Below the pieces are notes generated by a model. The model did no database searches and had not been told where the DNA came from. It saw nothing but the letters and a program-made list of their open reading frames with translations. The position numbers were made by a program, and so were the translations under genes. Positions 32,818 to 40,941 of a stretch of 42,218 nt of DNA are shown here, one piece after another. The stretch is from Paraburkholderia mimosarum LMG 23256 = NBRC 106338 (GTDB taxonomy: Bacteria > Pseudomonadota > Gammaproteobacteria > Burkholderiales > Burkholderiaceae): positions 1 through 42,218 of the forward strand of contig NZ_BBJJ01000060.1 of assembly GCF_000739815.1 (NCBI RefSeq), read 5' to 3'. Every line of letters starts with the position of its first letter. The first letter of the stretch is position 1.

Positions 32818-33171
32818 ATGATCACGATCTACCACAACCCCCGCTGCTCCAAATCCCGAGCCGCCTGCGAACTGGTCACCAACGCCAGCGCGAGCGAGCC
32901 TGTCCAGGTAATCGAATACCTGAAGCACCCCCTCACCGTCGAGCAACTCAAGGCGCTGCATTCGATGCTAGGCGGCGAGCTGCTGGAAATGGTTCGCACG
33001 GGCGAAACCGAATACAAGGCGCTCGGTCTCGATGCTGACGGCGTCACAGAAGATCAGCTGTACGAAGCAATTTCGCGGCACCCGATCCTGCTTCAGCGAC
33101 CCATCGTCGTGCGCGACGGCCGCGCCGTGATCGGCCGTCCGACTGAAAACGTCGCGGCGTTGCTCGACTGA
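32818..33171 (+). CDS. ArsC-family (glutaredoxin-type) arsenate reductase-like protein
   Basis: A 117-residue cytoplasmic protein of the ArsC/YfgD group, which reduces arsenate with glutathione/glutaredoxin or has a related redox role. The active-site loop is HNPRCSKSR with Cys10. Other family positions are EYLKHPLT and PILLQRPIVV, followed by GRAVIGRPTENVAALL. Length agrees with ArsC-like YfgD (119) rather than plasmid ArsC (141). There is no arsenical pump or ArsR gene nearby, so it is more likely the housekeeping YfgD-like member. ATG 32818 is the first Met and the family start. Confidence 0.9.
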   Translation: MITIYHNPRCSKSRAACELVTNASASEPVQVIEYLKHPLTVEQLKALHSMLGGELLEMVRTGETEYKALGLDADGVTEDQLYEAISRHPILLQRPIVVRDGRAVIGRPTENVAALLD

Positions 33172-33349
33172 AGGCGGTCGCACCTGCCATCGCCGCCGTT
33201 GCGTTGGCGCGCCGGCGGGAACCTCGCCGATGTGCGCCCGCGTGCATGACTGCGGCGCAATGGCCGTTATGCCCGCGCGCAAAGTGCATCTTTGCGAACC
33301 TGTAGACGAATCCGACGCGAGGTCCGTATATATCGGCCCTCCGCCTAAG

Positions 33350-33410
33350 TTGTCCACAACTTTATGCCCAAAAATTGTGGATAAATGTGCGCAAGCGAGA
33401 ATTATCCACA
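33350..33410. promoter_or_regulatory. Cluster of three DnaA boxes
   Basis: TTGTCCACA (33350-33358), TGTGGATAA (33376-33384, perfect, reverse) and TTATCCACA (33402-33410, perfect, forward) in 61 bases, plus a weak TTATGCCCA nearby. It lies in the gene-free interval 33172-33515, on the far side of parAB from the iterons. It could assist initiation, titrate DnaA, or make the flavin reductase gene DnaA-responsive. Confidence 0.75.
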
Positions 33411-33515
33411 GAGGCTATCGTGCGGGTTGCGCGCGTCTGCATCGCCGGATTTCGCGTGCGCCTATGATGTTGCTTCCATCCACTGCGCTTCGTGCGCGCT
33501 CTCGAGGACACTGAA

Positions 33516-34070
33516 ATGACCTACAAAATTGCGGTCGTGATCGGTAGTTTGCGGAAGGACTCGTTCAATCGGCAACTTGCGCATGCGGTGACGTCTCTCG
33601 CCCCCGCCGATTTCACTTTCGACTATGTCGACATCGGCGTGCTGCCGCTCTACAGCCAGGATTACGACGCGGACTATCCGGAAGTGGCGCGCCGGTTCAA
33701 GCAACAAATCGAAAGCGCCGACGGTTTCCTCTTCGTCACACCGGAATACAACCGGTCGATGCCAGGTGTGCTGAAGAATGCGCTCGACTGGGGTTCGCGG
33801 CCATGGGGCACGAATTCGTGGCGCGGCAAGCCCGGTGCGGTTCTCGGCACCTCGGTTGGGGCGACCGGCACGGCGCTCGCGCAGCAGCATCTGCGCAATG
33901 TGCTCGCGTATCTCGACGTCGCGCTGCTCGGGCAGCCCGAGATCTTCATCAAGCATGACGCCACCCGCATCAACGAGAAAGGCGAGATCGTCGCTGAGGA
34001 CACGCGCAAATTCCTGCAAGGGTTCATGGATACCTACGTGGCCTGGATCAAGCGCCAGCTCGGCCGCTGA
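33516..34070 (+). CDS. NAD(P)H-dependent FMN reductase (ChrR/YieF-like)
   Basis: A 184-residue flavodoxin-fold enzyme that reduces quinones, chromate or azo-type acceptors with NAD(P)H. FMN phosphate loop: VVIGSLRKDSFNRQLA (residues 7-22). The second family signature is FLFVTPEYNRSMPGVLKNALDW, and GKPGAVLGTSVGATGTALAQ contains the third flavin contact. Length is close to E. coli ChrR (188). ATG 33516 (MTYKIAVV) has GAGGA upstream; the open frame begins at 33492 but the extra eight residues are not part of the family. It starts 106 bases after the DnaA boxes. The physiological acceptor is unknown. Confidence 0.93.
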   Translation: MTYKIAVVIGSLRKDSFNRQLAHAVTSLAPADFTFDYVDIGVLPLYSQDYDADYPEVARRFKQQIESADGFLFVTPEYNRSMPGVLKNALDWGSRPWGTNSWRGKPGAVLGTSVGATGTALAQQHLRNVLAYLDVALLGQPEIFIKHDATRINEKGEIVAEDTRKFLQGFMDTYVAWIKRQLGR

Positions 34071-34097
34071 CGCCCGATCTCGCGCATGCGCGCAAAT

Positions 34098-34823
34098 TCA
34101 GTGCAGCGAGCGCGGCGGCATGTCCCTATGATGCTCAGGCGTGTCCTCCTCATACTCGAGGAATTCGTCGGGAATCTGCGGCGCGGCGCCAGCGGCGGGT
34201 CGCGTCGCCTCGGGCGCGGCAGGAATGTCCACATGATGCACGCCCATCACCGCGCCGGAGCCGGGCGCGCTCGCCGACGTGAGCACGGTTGCTTCCGCTT
34301 CGCTCGTCGGGCGCATGGATTCATCCGCTGGTGCGACGGTGGGGTCCGGGAACGTGGGTTCTCGCGGGGCCTCGCCCGCTGACCCGGTCTGAGCGGCGCG
34401 GCGCCGCATGGCCTCGGCGAATTCCGAGAGACCCAGTTCATCGAGCGCCGAATGCTCGCGCGCAAGCGGACGGTCCGCCGCAGGCCAGCCCCACGACGTG
34501 CCGCGAAGCGCAACGTCCATCGCGTGTTCCTCGCGCAGCGTTTCGTAAGCGAGGTTGGCGTGCACCTCGTCGCTCACGTGCACGCCAATCCGCACCGATT
34601 CGCCCGACGGCGGCGGCATGCCGGTCTGGGCCTCCGTTGTTCGCCGCACGTCGCCCGTCGCCGAAAAGAAACCTCCGACAAGACGCTCGATGCCGGCCAG
34701 CACGCCCTCCGTGCGCGCCGGCAAGTCGATATCGCTCGCCGCGAAGCCGCGCTGCAACAGCGCGGCCTGCGCATGGCGCGCTCCCTCGTAGGTCTGGAAA
34801 ACGCCCGTCACGATCTGTTTCAT
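34098..34823 (-). CDS. Hypothetical protein with stress-protein-17M-like N-terminus (241 aa)
   Basis: Residues 1-110 resemble the 'general stress protein 17M' or YflT-like fold: MKQIVTGVFQTYEGARHAQAALLQRGF (partial), then SDIDL, and VRIGVHVSDEVHANLAYETLREEHAMDVALRG. The rest is a Pro/Ala/Glu-rich, probably disordered tail ending near PEHHRDMPPRSLH. No signal peptide or TM segment. The ribosome site AAGGAGG before ATG 34823 is excellent, which suggests good expression. It is convergent with the FMN reductase gene, with only 27 bases between stop codons. Function not established; a stress role is inferred from the family resemblance. Confidence 0.7.
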   Translation of the reverse strand: MKQIVTGVFQTYEGARHAQAALLQRGFAASDIDLPARTEGVLAGIERLVGGFFSATGDVRRTTEAQTGMPPPSGESVRIGVHVSDEVHANLAYETLREEHAMDVALRGTSWGWPAADRPLAREHSALDELGLSEFAEAMRRRAAQTGSAGEAPREPTFPDPTVAPADESMRPTSEAEATVLTSASAPGSGAVMGVHHVDIPAAPEATRPAAGAAPQIPDEFLEYEEDTPEHHRDMPPRSLH

Positions 34824-34945
34824 GGCAGCCTCCTTCGCCAGATTGCGACACCGTTCCCATCATGCGCCGAATGGCTCAGGCTGTGCACGGCGTCTCGCCA
34901 CGTGTTTGGCGGGTCGCGCTGCCCGCAGCAAGCGCCGTGCCTCGC

Positions 34946-37231
34946 TCAGTGCGTGTCGCGGTCCGTCTCGAGCGTCGCATCGCGCTCGTCGCTTGCGCGG
35001 CCGTGCCGGTCCTTGCGGATCCCGTCGAGCATTTTCTCGAGCAGCGCGATGTCGAAGGGCTTCGAGAGCACGCGCACATCCACGTTGCGCGCGCGGTCGA
35101 GCTCTTCTGCGTAGCCTGTGACGAGGATCACGGGCAACCCCGGCTTGAGCCCTTGCAGGGTCTCGGCGAGATCGATGCCGTTCATCGTCCCCGGCATGTG
35201 GATGTCGGACAGGACGAGATCGAAGCGCGGCGTATCCTCGCCGTCGAAGTGTGGCGCCTCGATCCGCTCGAGGGCGCTTGCCGCGTCGCTTGCGCAGGTC
35301 ACGCGGTGGCCCATCATTTGCAGCAGCGCCTCGGTCCCGGCGGCGACTTCGTCGTTGTCCTCGACGAGCAGCACGTTCAGCCCTTGCTGCACCTCGGGGG
35401 TTTCCTCGCGCGCCTCGCCCGGACGCTGCGCGGGAGGCTCGGCGAGCGAGCGCGGCAGATACAGATGCACCGTCGTGCCGGCGCCGATCGCACTGTCGAT
35501 CGCGGCGAGTCCGCCGGAGCGCTCGCAGAACGCGAATACCTGCGGCAAGCCGAGGCCCGTGCCCGTGCCTTTCGATTTGGTCGTATAGAGCGGCTCGAAC
35601 GCGCGCGCGAGCACGCCCGGCGGCATGCCGGCGCCGGTGTCTTCGAGCGTGACGTGGACGAACTCGCCGTCGAGCGGGAAGCCTTCGCCGGGCCGGAAGG
35701 TGATGTTGCGCGCCCGCACGGTGAAGCGGCCGCCGTTGGGCATCGCGTCGCGCGCGTTGACGGCCAGGTTGATGAGCGCGAGTTCGAACTCGGCCACGTC
35801 GACGAGCACGGGCCACACGCCGTCGTCGACTTCGACGACGAGCGACGCCTTCGCGCCCAGCGACGCGCGCAGCAACTCGCGGGCCGCGGGCAGCCAGCGC
35901 CCGACGTCGATGGTCTCGTTGCGCAGCGGCTGCTTGCGCGCGACGCCGAGCAACTGGCGCGTGAGCGACTGGCCGCTCTTGAGCGCGCGCTCGACCGCGG
36001 AAATTTCGCGCTCGAGGCCCGCCGCGCCGCGCCGCCGCACGATCTGCACGTTGGCCGAGATGATCATCAGCAGATTGTTGAAGTCGTGCGCGACGCTGCC
36101 GACGAGATTGCCGAGCGCTTCCATCTTGCGCGCCTGCCGGTAGGCGGACTCGATCGAACGTCGCATCGAGGCCTCGGCTTGCCAGCGCTCCCATGCCTCC
36201 TCTTCGGCGGCGAGGCGCCGCAGCGAAAGCCAGATCACGCACCACAGCGCGATCGACGGCGCAAACATCGAGATGATGAGCACGCTCAGGTGCCGGTACC
36301 AGGCCGCCCAGATTGCCGGCGTGCGATACGCGCAGGTTACATAGACGGGGTAGCCGCCCACGCGCCGGTACGCGACGATCACGTTGCTGTCGAGCACCGC
36401 GGAATGCATGCGCACGACGCCGGACTCGCTGCCGCGCGCGAGCGCATCGTCGAGCGGCGAGCGCGGCGTGATTGCGGAGGCAGACGCGCGCGGCGGCGGA
36501 CCGAACGCGAGGATCGCGCCGTCGCTGCGCACGAGCCCGAGCGCCATCGGCGACGCGGGGCCGAGCAGATCGCGATAGAACGAGCTGAAATAAGCCGTGC
36601 GCAGCGCGACGGAGACGAGACCCGCGAAGGCATCGGCGTCGTTGCTGCGCGATACACCCATGTTGAACACGGTTTCGCCGTTCACCTGGCCTGGCATCAC
36701 GCGCGAGACGTGCTCGAGCACGCTGCCATCGCGTGTGCCGGTGAAGTCGTCGCGCGTGGCGATCGAGAGGGGCGGCGGCGGAGAGTAGCGGCTGCTCGCG
36801 AGCAGGTCGCCGTCGCGCCCGAAAATCGACACGGCGGCCACCTGCGGAAAACCACCGCCGATGTCGTCGAGCTTCTGGTGGATCTGCACCTCGTTCGCGC
36901 GGATGCCGTCGTCGTCGAGGCCGCGCACGAGGTCGCTCACGCGCGCATCGAGCGCCTCGTTCATGTCGAACACCTTGAGCGCGTGCTCTTCGGCCACGCG
37001 CAAGGTGCGTAGCGTGATATCCGTGGCGTCGGCTTCGCGCATGCGCAAATCGTTGTACGCCATGGCGATCACGTAGACGCAGGGCAGCACGATCGCCGCG
37101 ACGAGCAGCGCGAGCAGCGTGCGCCGGCGCACCTTGAAGTCGTGGCCTGGCGCGGCCGGAAACGGGGCCTCGTTGGCGGGGCGTGGCAGGGATTCGTGTT
37201 GGTCTGGCCGCTCGGGCCGGTCAGCAATCAT
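34946..37231 (-). CDS. Hybrid sensor histidine kinase with extracytoplasmic sensor and receiver domain
   Basis: A 761-residue membrane kinase. TM1 near 37-59, an extracytoplasmic sensor region near 60-313 of the double-Cache/PDC1 style (VAAVSIFGRDGDLLASSRY, YFSSFYRDLLG), TM2 near 315-338, then HisKA with the phospho-His in SVAHDFNNLL (His382; the HDFNN type), HATPase (N box NLAVNARDAMPNGG, G1 DTGAGMPPG, G2 GTGTGLGLPQ) and a C-terminal receiver (LLVEDNDEVAAG; phospho-Asp in LVLSDIHMPG; LSKPF). Start ATG 37231 (MIADRPERP) is uncertain; the frame extends to 37309. It is divergent from the CheY-CheC-diguanylate cyclase operon and may feed phosphate into that receiver, but this is inference. Confidence 0.9.
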   Translation of the reverse strand: MIADRPERPDQHESLPRPANEAPFPAAPGHDFKVRRRTLLALLVAAIVLPCVYVIAMAYNDLRMREADATDITLRTLRVAEEHALKVFDMNEALDARVSDLVRGLDDDGIRANEVQIHQKLDDIGGGFPQVAAVSIFGRDGDLLASSRYSPPPPLSIATRDDFTGTRDGSVLEHVSRVMPGQVNGETVFNMGVSRSNDADAFAGLVSVALRTAYFSSFYRDLLGPASPMALGLVRSDGAILAFGPPPRASASAITPRSPLDDALARGSESGVVRMHSAVLDSNVIVAYRRVGGYPVYVTCAYRTPAIWAAWYRHLSVLIISMFAPSIALWCVIWLSLRRLAAEEEAWERWQAEASMRRSIESAYRQARKMEALGNLVGSVAHDFNNLLMIISANVQIVRRRGAAGLEREISAVERALKSGQSLTRQLLGVARKQPLRNETIDVGRWLPAARELLRASLGAKASLVVEVDDGVWPVLVDVAEFELALINLAVNARDAMPNGGRFTVRARNITFRPGEGFPLDGEFVHVTLEDTGAGMPPGVLARAFEPLYTTKSKGTGTGLGLPQVFAFCERSGGLAAIDSAIGAGTTVHLYLPRSLAEPPAQRPGEAREETPEVQQGLNVLLVEDNDEVAAGTEALLQMMGHRVTCASDAASALERIEAPHFDGEDTPRFDLVLSDIHMPGTMNGIDLAETLQGLKPGLPVILVTGYAEELDRARNVDVRVLSKPFDIALLEKMLDGIRKDRHGRASDERDATLETDRDTH

Positions 37232-37858
37232 CGTACGGAAAAACAGGGAAAAGGCCGCGGAGCATGCGACATGATAAACGACCGCGATGACACGCCGATT
37301 CACGGCCAACTACAAGGTCAGGGCCGCCGCGCCGCGCGAATGTTCCCGCGTGCCTTGCGTTCAGCGGTTTTCGCTCGCTTCGCGCCGAATTCGCGAAAAT
37401 CGGCGAAGCGCAAACGTACCACACAGGGATAATCGACGCCCTTTAATTAGGGGAATGATCATTTATTTCGAAATATTCGCGACTCTGAGTTAATTTTGTT
37501 CGTTCATCGATTAACGACGAGTTGCATTTGATTCAATTTGATTCGAAAATCGCGGAGACGATAAATAACGCGTTCGCATGAAATCCGCGCGCCCGACCAC
37601 CGGAGCGCGGGCATGCTACGGGGTGGCGGCACACATGTAGACCAAGTCTTTCGCGACCGGGGGCGTGTTACCGGTATCCGTTGCGCGATGCCGCAGCCGC
37701 GATTTTGCATAGATGCAAGGTCGCTCCAGCCAGCCCAACCAATACGCATAACGAGGCTTGCTCGCAATTTTCTTTGCCGTTTCCCTAAAGTCATTGCGCG
37801 TGCTGCCGTTAATCCGTCGAAACGCACTCCGTCCAACGCACACCCATTCAGCATATCC
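37232..37858. other. Intergenic region between the hybrid kinase and the CheY operon
   Basis: No convincing gene. Bases 37430-37600 are markedly AT-rich compared with the surroundings and lie between divergently transcribed signalling genes, so the promoters of both units probably sit here. The frame running from 37613 into the CheY gene lacks coding character before 37859. Confidence 0.6.
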
Positions 37859-38227
37859 ATGTCCTTGCCCATCGTGATCGCCGATGATTCGCTGTTAGCC
37901 CGCAAGGTGCTCACGAAGGCGTTGCCCGAGGATTGGGACGTCACGATCTCGTACGCGTCGAACGGACTCGAAGCGCTCGAGCATTATCGTGCCGGTCGCG
38001 CGGCCGTCATGTTCCTCGACCTCACGATGCCCGACATGACGGGTTTCCAGGTGCTGGAAGCGTTGCAGCACGAGGATCTGAACACGTTCGTGATTGTCGT
38101 TTCAGCGGATGTCCAGCCTCTTGCCCGCGAGCGCGTGCAGGCGCTCGGCGCGGCGGCGTTCGTCGCAAAACCGGTAACCCAGGAGGCGCTGCTGCCCATC
38201 CTGAAGGAGTACGGGTTGTATGCCTGA
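37859..38227 (+). CDS. CheY-like single-domain response regulator
   Basis: A 122-residue receiver with no output domain. Conserved residues: acidic pair Asp9-Asp10 in VIADDSLLARKVL, phospho-acceptor Asp54 in MFLDLTMPDMTG, the Ser/Thr position in VVSADVQ and the Lys in FVAKPVT. This is a phosphate shuttle or protein-interaction switch. Its stop overlaps the next gene by eight bases, and the product of that gene is a CheC-type phosphatase that may act on it. ATG 37859 is chosen because the receiver fold begins four residues later (PIVIADD). Confidence 0.93.
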   Translation: MSLPIVIADDSLLARKVLTKALPEDWDVTISYASNGLEALEHYRAGRAAVMFLDLTMPDMTGFQVLEALQHEDLNTFVIVVSADVQPLARERVQALGAAAFVAKPVTQEALLPILKEYGLYA

Positions 38228-38873
38228 TCGAGTGTTCACGGAACTCCAGCGCGACGCGCTGCAGGAGATCGCCAATCTCGGCATGGGGCAGGCGGCCACG
38301 CGGCTATCGGGGCTGCTCAACGCCTTCATCGAGCTTTCGGTGCCGCGCGTGCGCGTGGTCGCCGTGTCGGAAGCCGCGGCGGCGCTGCGCGAGATGACCG
38401 GCATCGACGGCCCCGTCGCGGCCGTGCGTCAGGGCTTCCGCTCGGAGATCAAGGGCGAGGCCCTGGTGATCTGCCGCAGCGGCGAAATCGCCGAGCTGGG
38501 CAGTCTGGTCGGCGGTCGCGCCGACGATCACGATGACGAAGCGCATCACGGCACGCCCGGTGTCGACGACGCGCTCACCGAAGAAGAACTGATGTTCGAC
38601 GTCGCCAACGCGCTCACGGGCGCGTGCGTCTCGTCGATGCTCGATCAGCTCGGGCGCATGCCCATCTTTTCGCAGCCGGGGCTGCTCGGCGAGGCGATCA
38701 TGCTCGACCAGGTGTTCCAGCCGGGGCTGCTCGCCTGGGACGTCGCGCTGCTCGTCGAAGTCAATTTTGCGCTGGAAGACCAGCGCTTTCGCGCTCACCT
38801 CGTCATGCTGATGGCCGAGGAATCGATTCACGTCGTGAGCCGGGCCATCGACGCACTGTTGCACAGCCTATGA
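38220..38873 (+). CDS. CheC-like CheY-P phosphatase
   Basis: A 217-residue CheC/CheX/FliY-type protein. The first phosphatase helix motif is intact: LQEIANLGMGQAATRLSGLL with Glu16 and Asn19. The second reads FDVANALTGACVSSML with Asp in place of the usual Glu, still followed by Asn. A central acidic and His-rich insertion (GGRADDHDDEAHHG) separates the halves. It probably dephosphorylates the CheY-like product of the overlapping upstream gene. No chemotaxis genes (cheA, mcp, cheW) are in the window, so the module works outside classical chemotaxis or with the hybrid kinase. It overlaps the next gene by four bases. Confidence 0.88.
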   Translation: MPDRVFTELQRDALQEIANLGMGQAATRLSGLLNAFIELSVPRVRVVAVSEAAAALREMTGIDGPVAAVRQGFRSEIKGEALVICRSGEIAELGSLVGGRADDHDDEAHHGTPGVDDALTEEELMFDVANALTGACVSSMLDQLGRMPIFSQPGLLGEAIMLDQVFQPGLLAWDVALLVEVNFALEDQRFRAHLVMLMAEESIHVVSRAIDALLHSL

Positions 38874-39814
38874 ACGCGCCAGCCGGGTTGCCATCGCTTT
38901 CGGACCTCGTCGTCGAACGGGTGGGGTTCGGCATTTTCGTGGTCGATCGCGACATGAACGTGCTGATGTGGAACCGCTTCATGCAGGACCACAGCGGCGT
39001 GCCGGCCGACGAGGTAATCGGCCGCCCGATATTCGAGCGCTTTCCGGACTTGCCGCGCGCGTGGCTCACGCGCAAGGTGGAGAGCGTGTTCCAGCTGGGC
39101 AGCTTCGCATTCAGCTCGTGGGAGCAGCGTCCCTATTTGTTCCAGTTCGACCATGACCGGCCCATCACGGGCGGTGTGGATTACATGCAGCAGGACTGCA
39201 CCTTCATGCCGCTCATGCGCGGGCGCGACGTGATCGCCGTGTGTGTGACGATCTCGGACGTTACGCACGTGAGCGTCATGCAGCGCGAGCGCGAGGAAGC
39301 GGTGGCCCAGCTGCGCGAGTATGCCGATCGCGACGGCCTGACGGGCATCGCGAACCGGCGCTATTTCGAGGCGCGGCTCGCCGACGAGTTCCAGCGCTGG
39401 CAGCGCTATGGCGGCGAGCTGTCGATGCTGTTGTTCGACCTCGACCACTTCAAGCGCATCAACGACGAGTTCGGCCACATGGCCGGCGACACGGTGCTTC
39501 GTTCGATGGCGCAGCGCGTGTCCGGCGTCGTGCGCAAGCAGGACGTATTCGGCCGCTTCGGCGGCGAGGAGTTCGCGCTGCTCCTGCCGTGCACGCCCCT
39601 CGACGACGCCCTCTACGTGGCCGAGAAAATTCGCTGCACGATTGCCGACGAGCCAGTCGAAGTCCAGGGCGTGATCGTGCCGGTGACCGCGAGCGTGGGT
39701 GCCGCCACCGCACGTACCGGCGCGCCCGATTACGAAGGCATGATCAACGAGGCGGACGCCGCCCTCTACACCGCAAAGCGCCAGGGGCGCAACTGCTCGG
39801 TGGCGCTCGCCTGA
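38870..39814 (+). CDS. PAS-GGDEF diguanylate cyclase
   Basis: Makes cyclic di-GMP from two GTP. The 314-residue cytoplasmic protein has a PAS sensor domain (about 10-130: GFGIFVVDRDMNVLMWNRFMQ, VIGRPIFERFPDL), a coiled linker (135-152) and a complete GGDEF domain (about 153-314): DGLTGIANRRYF, LLFDLDHFKRINDEFGH, active site GGEEF at 231-235 and a product-inhibition I-site RKQD at 222-225. It is therefore likely active and feedback-controlled. ATG 38870 overlaps the CheC stop. The operon order CheY-CheC-DGC ties a phosphorelay to c-di-GMP output. Confidence 0.95.
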   Translation: MNAPAGLPSLSDLVVERVGFGIFVVDRDMNVLMWNRFMQDHSGVPADEVIGRPIFERFPDLPRAWLTRKVESVFQLGSFAFSSWEQRPYLFQFDHDRPITGGVDYMQQDCTFMPLMRGRDVIAVCVTISDVTHVSVMQREREEAVAQLREYADRDGLTGIANRRYFEARLADEFQRWQRYGGELSMLLFDLDHFKRINDEFGHMAGDTVLRSMAQRVSGVVRKQDVFGRFGGEEFALLLPCTPLDDALYVAEKIRCTIADEPVEVQGVIVPVTASVGAATARTGAPDYEGMINEADAALYTAKRQGRNCSVALA

Positions 39815-39888
39815 GTCACCAGGGGCCAAGCGCGCCATCCACGCGCCGCCTTCGGCCGCGCACTCCCTTGCCCGACTGGGGCTCGTCA

Positions 39889-39927
39889 GCGGGCCGCCCT
39901 ACGCGGGCCGCCCTACGCGGGCCGCCC
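39889..39927. repeat. 14-bp tandem repeat, 2.8 copies
   Basis: GCGGGCCGCCCTAC repeated at 39889, 39903 and 39917 (the last truncated). It lies between the cyclase and hpnD genes, just upstream of a possible -10 TATACT at 39938-39943. The interval 39815-40089 has no gene. Confidence 0.8.
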
Positions 39928-40089
39928 CAAAGGTTGCTATACTTTTGGCCGTTTCCGGCCTTGCGCGCCTCCTGGCAGCCGATTCCAGGGCCGGTGCCTC
40001 GCGCGTGTCCGCGCGCGCGGGCGACCCGCGGCAATGCGGGCCCGAATAGAGTCAAAAGCCCGTTGAGGGCTCCCCCAGCGGAGATCGTC

Positions 40090-40941
40090 TTGGCCGTTTC
40101 CAACCTCGTCGTGGACGATACACAACAAACCGACGCAGCTGCCGCTTCGTCGGGCAGCTCGTTTTATCTGGCGATGCGGATCCTGCCGCCTGCGCAGCGC
40201 GACGCCATGTATCAGGTCTACGCTTTTTGCCGCGCTGTCGACGACATCGCGGACAGCGACCTGCCGCGCGCCGAGCGCGCGGCAGGGCTCGATCAATGGC
40301 GCGCCGACATCGATGCGTGCTATGCCGGCACGCCGCGCGCCTCGCTCGCGGCGCTCACGCGCCACATCCATACGTTCGGGCTCAAGCGCGAGGACTTTCA
40401 CGCGATGATCGACGGCATGGCCATGGACGCCGCCGAGGACATCTGCGCCCCCGACGAGGCCACGCTCGACCTGTACTGCGACCGCGTCGCGAGTGCGGCC
40501 GGCCGGCTGTCGGTGAGGATATTCGGGATGCAGGACGAGCCGGGCCACGCGCTCTCGCACCATCTGGGGCGCGCGCTGCAACTGACCAACATCCTGCGCG
40601 ACATCGACGAAGACGCGGACATCAACCGCTGCTATCTGCCGCGCGAATTGCTCGCGCGCGAGGGGATCGCGCCGGGCAATCCGCACACGATCGCCGCCGA
40701 CGCCGCGCTGCCGCGCGTCTGCGAGACGCTCGTTGCGCGCGCGCGCGCTCACTTCGCGCAGGCCGACGCGATCATGGACGCCGCGCCCCGCGTGCAGGTG
40801 AAGGCGCCGCGCATCATGTCGGGCGTCTACCGGGTGCTGCTCGAGCGCACCGTGGATCGCGGCTTCGATCTGCCGCGCACGAAAGTCAGCAAGCCCCGCG
40901 CGCGGCTGATGTGGATCGTCGCGCGTTACGCGCTGTTCTGA
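40090..40941 (+). CDS. hpnD: Presqualene diphosphate synthase HpnD
   Basis: Joins two farnesyl diphosphates to presqualene diphosphate, the first step of the HpnC-HpnD-HpnE route to squalene for hopanoids. The 283-residue trans-isoprenyl diphosphate synthase carries both Asp-rich motifs, AVDDIADSD near 53 and DIDEDAD near 175, and the signature QLTNILRDIDED. The start is TTG 40090, with GGAG six bases upstream; the longer open frame runs through the cyclase gene and is rejected. The stop shares a base with the hpnE ATG. hpnC is not adjacent, so the middle step must be encoded elsewhere. A 19-bp iteron-like sequence with rare codons lies inside the gene at 40511. Confidence 0.94.
   Translation: MAVSNLVVDDTQQTDAAAASSGSSFYLAMRILPPAQRDAMYQVYAFCRAVDDIADSDLPRAERAAGLDQWRADIDACYAGTPRASLAALTRHIHTFGLKREDFHAMIDGMAMDAAEDICAPDEATLDLYCDRVASAAGRLSVRIFGMQDEPGHALSHHLGRALQLTNILRDIDEDADINRCYLPRELLAREGIAPGNPHTIAADAALPRVCETLVARARAHFAQADAIMDAAPRVQVKAPRIMSGVYRVLLERTVDRGFDLPRTKVSKPRARLMWIVARYALF
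40511..40529 (+). repeat. Iteron-like element inside hpnD
   Basis: cggtgaggatattcgggat matches the origin iteron at 28350 (cggtgaggaaattcgggag) at 17 of 19 positions. It falls on codons TCG GTG AGG ATA TTC GGG ATG (SVRIFGM), where AGG and ATA are rare in this GC-rich genome. Chance origin is possible because SVR(I/V)FGM is a conserved family block. Confidence 0.4.
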
